This document shows positions 63,601 through 64,000 of a stretch of 64,000 nucleotides of DNA, piece by piece (within the stretch, counting starts at the first letter, position 1; the number at the start of each line of letters is the position of its first letter). This stretch comes from Arthrobacter pascens (GTDB lineage Bacteria > Actinomycetota > Actinomycetes > Actinomycetales > Micrococcaceae), in assembly GCF_030815585.1 (NCBI RefSeq), contig NZ_JAUSWY010000001.1, positions 3,906,001-3,970,000 on the forward strand, written 5' to 3'. A program made the position numbers and the translations under genes. The notes beneath the pieces are model-generated. The model saw only the letters and a list, made by a program, of their open reading frames with translations, was not told where the DNA came from and did not search any database.

Positions 63601-63629
63601 AAAGTAAAGAAAACTAGACATGCTGTCAA
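63601..63629 (-). promoter_or_regulatory. Promoter of the XRE operon
   Basis: Minus-strand reading: -35 TTGACA (63624-63629), 17-bp spacer, -10 TACTTT (63601-63606). This is a near-consensus sigma-70 promoter about 30 bp before the first start codon. Confidence 0.75.
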
Positions 63630-63689
63630 GACCATGCGATTCCCACACTGCATGTGTGGGCCGTGTGGCTGGGAATGCTGGGTCCTTAC

Positions 63690-63878
63690 CTATCGGTTGT
63701 GGGCCAAAGGAAACGGACGACGCCGGGCCGAAGTTGTGGACGAGACGTCACCGCTGCCAGTAGTCGCCGCAGCACGCCGCCGCCAGTAGCGCAGTGCTTC
63801 AACCACAAGCACTTCAAACAGAGACAGTTCATCCACAAGCAGTGCCGTCCTGCCCCTGCCGGAGCTAATATCAGGCAT
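63690..63878 (-). CDS. Possible small protein
   Basis: 62 codons from the ATG at 63878, divergent from the LysE-type gene with 2 bp shared. LLVDELSLFEVLVVEALRYWRRRA looks like an amphipathic helix; the tail is Arg/Thr/Ser-rich. No family is recognised, and it could be a chance frame. Confidence 0.3.
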   Translation of the reverse strand: MPDISSGRGRTALLVDELSLFEVLVVEALRYWRRRAAATTGSGDVSSTTSARRRPFPLAHNR

Positions 63879-64000
63879 GGTTCCGCTCTCCAACCTGCTG
63901 GCCTTTGCGCTTGCGTCCGTGGTGCTGATAGCCGTGCCGGGCCCCAGCGTCCTGTTTGTGATCGGCCGTTCCCTGGCGCTCGGCTGGAAGGGCGGTGTCC
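63877..64000 (+). CDS. LysE-family amino-acid exporter, 3' end outside window
   Basis: 41 codons are visible from the ATG at 63877. The start VPLSNLLAFALASVVLIAVP and the following GPSVLFVIGRSLALGWKGG are the typical N terminus of LysE/RhtB translocators (membrane helix 1, then PGP). The rest lies beyond the window. Confidence 0.85.
   Translation, partial: MVPLSNLLAFALASVVLIAVPGPSVLFVIGRSLALGWKGGV

Overview
The window reads as a chromosomal segment of a high-GC actinobacterium, most likely Arthrobacter/Pseudarthrobacter-like (Micrococcaceae). This is an inference from dense high-GC coding, frequent GTG starts, GGAGG-type ribosome sites, ATGA/GTGA stop-start overlaps, a tRNA Glu-Asp-Phe cluster and gene content. 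No database search was possible, so names rest on motifs and architecture.

Left third (0.8-22.3 kb), almost all on the minus strand, is a fructan/sucrose district. It holds an AglEFG-like CUT1 sugar importer with a LacI regulator (0.8-5.3 kb), a five-gene Asp23/Gls24 envelope-stress operon with a small LEA-like repeat gene beside it (5.6-8.5 kb), and a secreted lipoprotein GH32 levanase next to a secreted GH68 levansucrase (8.6-12.0 kb). After a degraded LacI region (12.4-13.7 kb) comes a seven-gene operon: LacI, Opp/Dpp-type binding protein, two permeases, two ATPases and a cytoplasmic GH32 enzyme (13.7-22.2 kb). One 14-bp operator, TGTAAGCGCTTGCA, precedes both the AglE-like operon and levansucrase. 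A different operator pair sits on the promoter of the Opp-type operon. Together the genes can make levan outside the cell, cut it at the surface, import the products and hydrolyse them inside.

Middle (22.5-41 kb): a tRNA cluster with promoter and terminator, then mostly housekeeping or stress genes. These are a PHP-domain protein, EamA and CDF transporters, a small metallopeptidase, a secreted NlpC/P60 hydrolase, an ABC-2 exporter with a LolA-like protein, a PEP-synthase/rifampicin-phosphotransferase-like protein in an operon with a tandem USP, a Rossmann-fold protein, CopC, an NCS2 purine permease, a CPA1 antiporter and HutG.

Right (41-58.7 kb): a short binding lipoprotein overlapping a CDF transporter; a CitAB-type two-component system divergent from TctCBA plus a USP (tricarboxylate uptake); an SDR gene divergent from a second CUT1 sugar importer with paired operators; then hutH, hutU and an IclR regulator, with repeated IclR-like operator candidates in front of hutU and iclR.

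End (58.9-64 kb): an alpha/beta-hydrolase remnant, an APH-like kinase, prephenate dehydratase, a DinB-like protein, and a small operon of a frameshifted membrane protein, an XRE regulator and an NAD(P)-dependent oxidoreductase. A LysE-family gene runs off the edge. No CRISPR array, prophage, insertion sequence or rRNA was seen.
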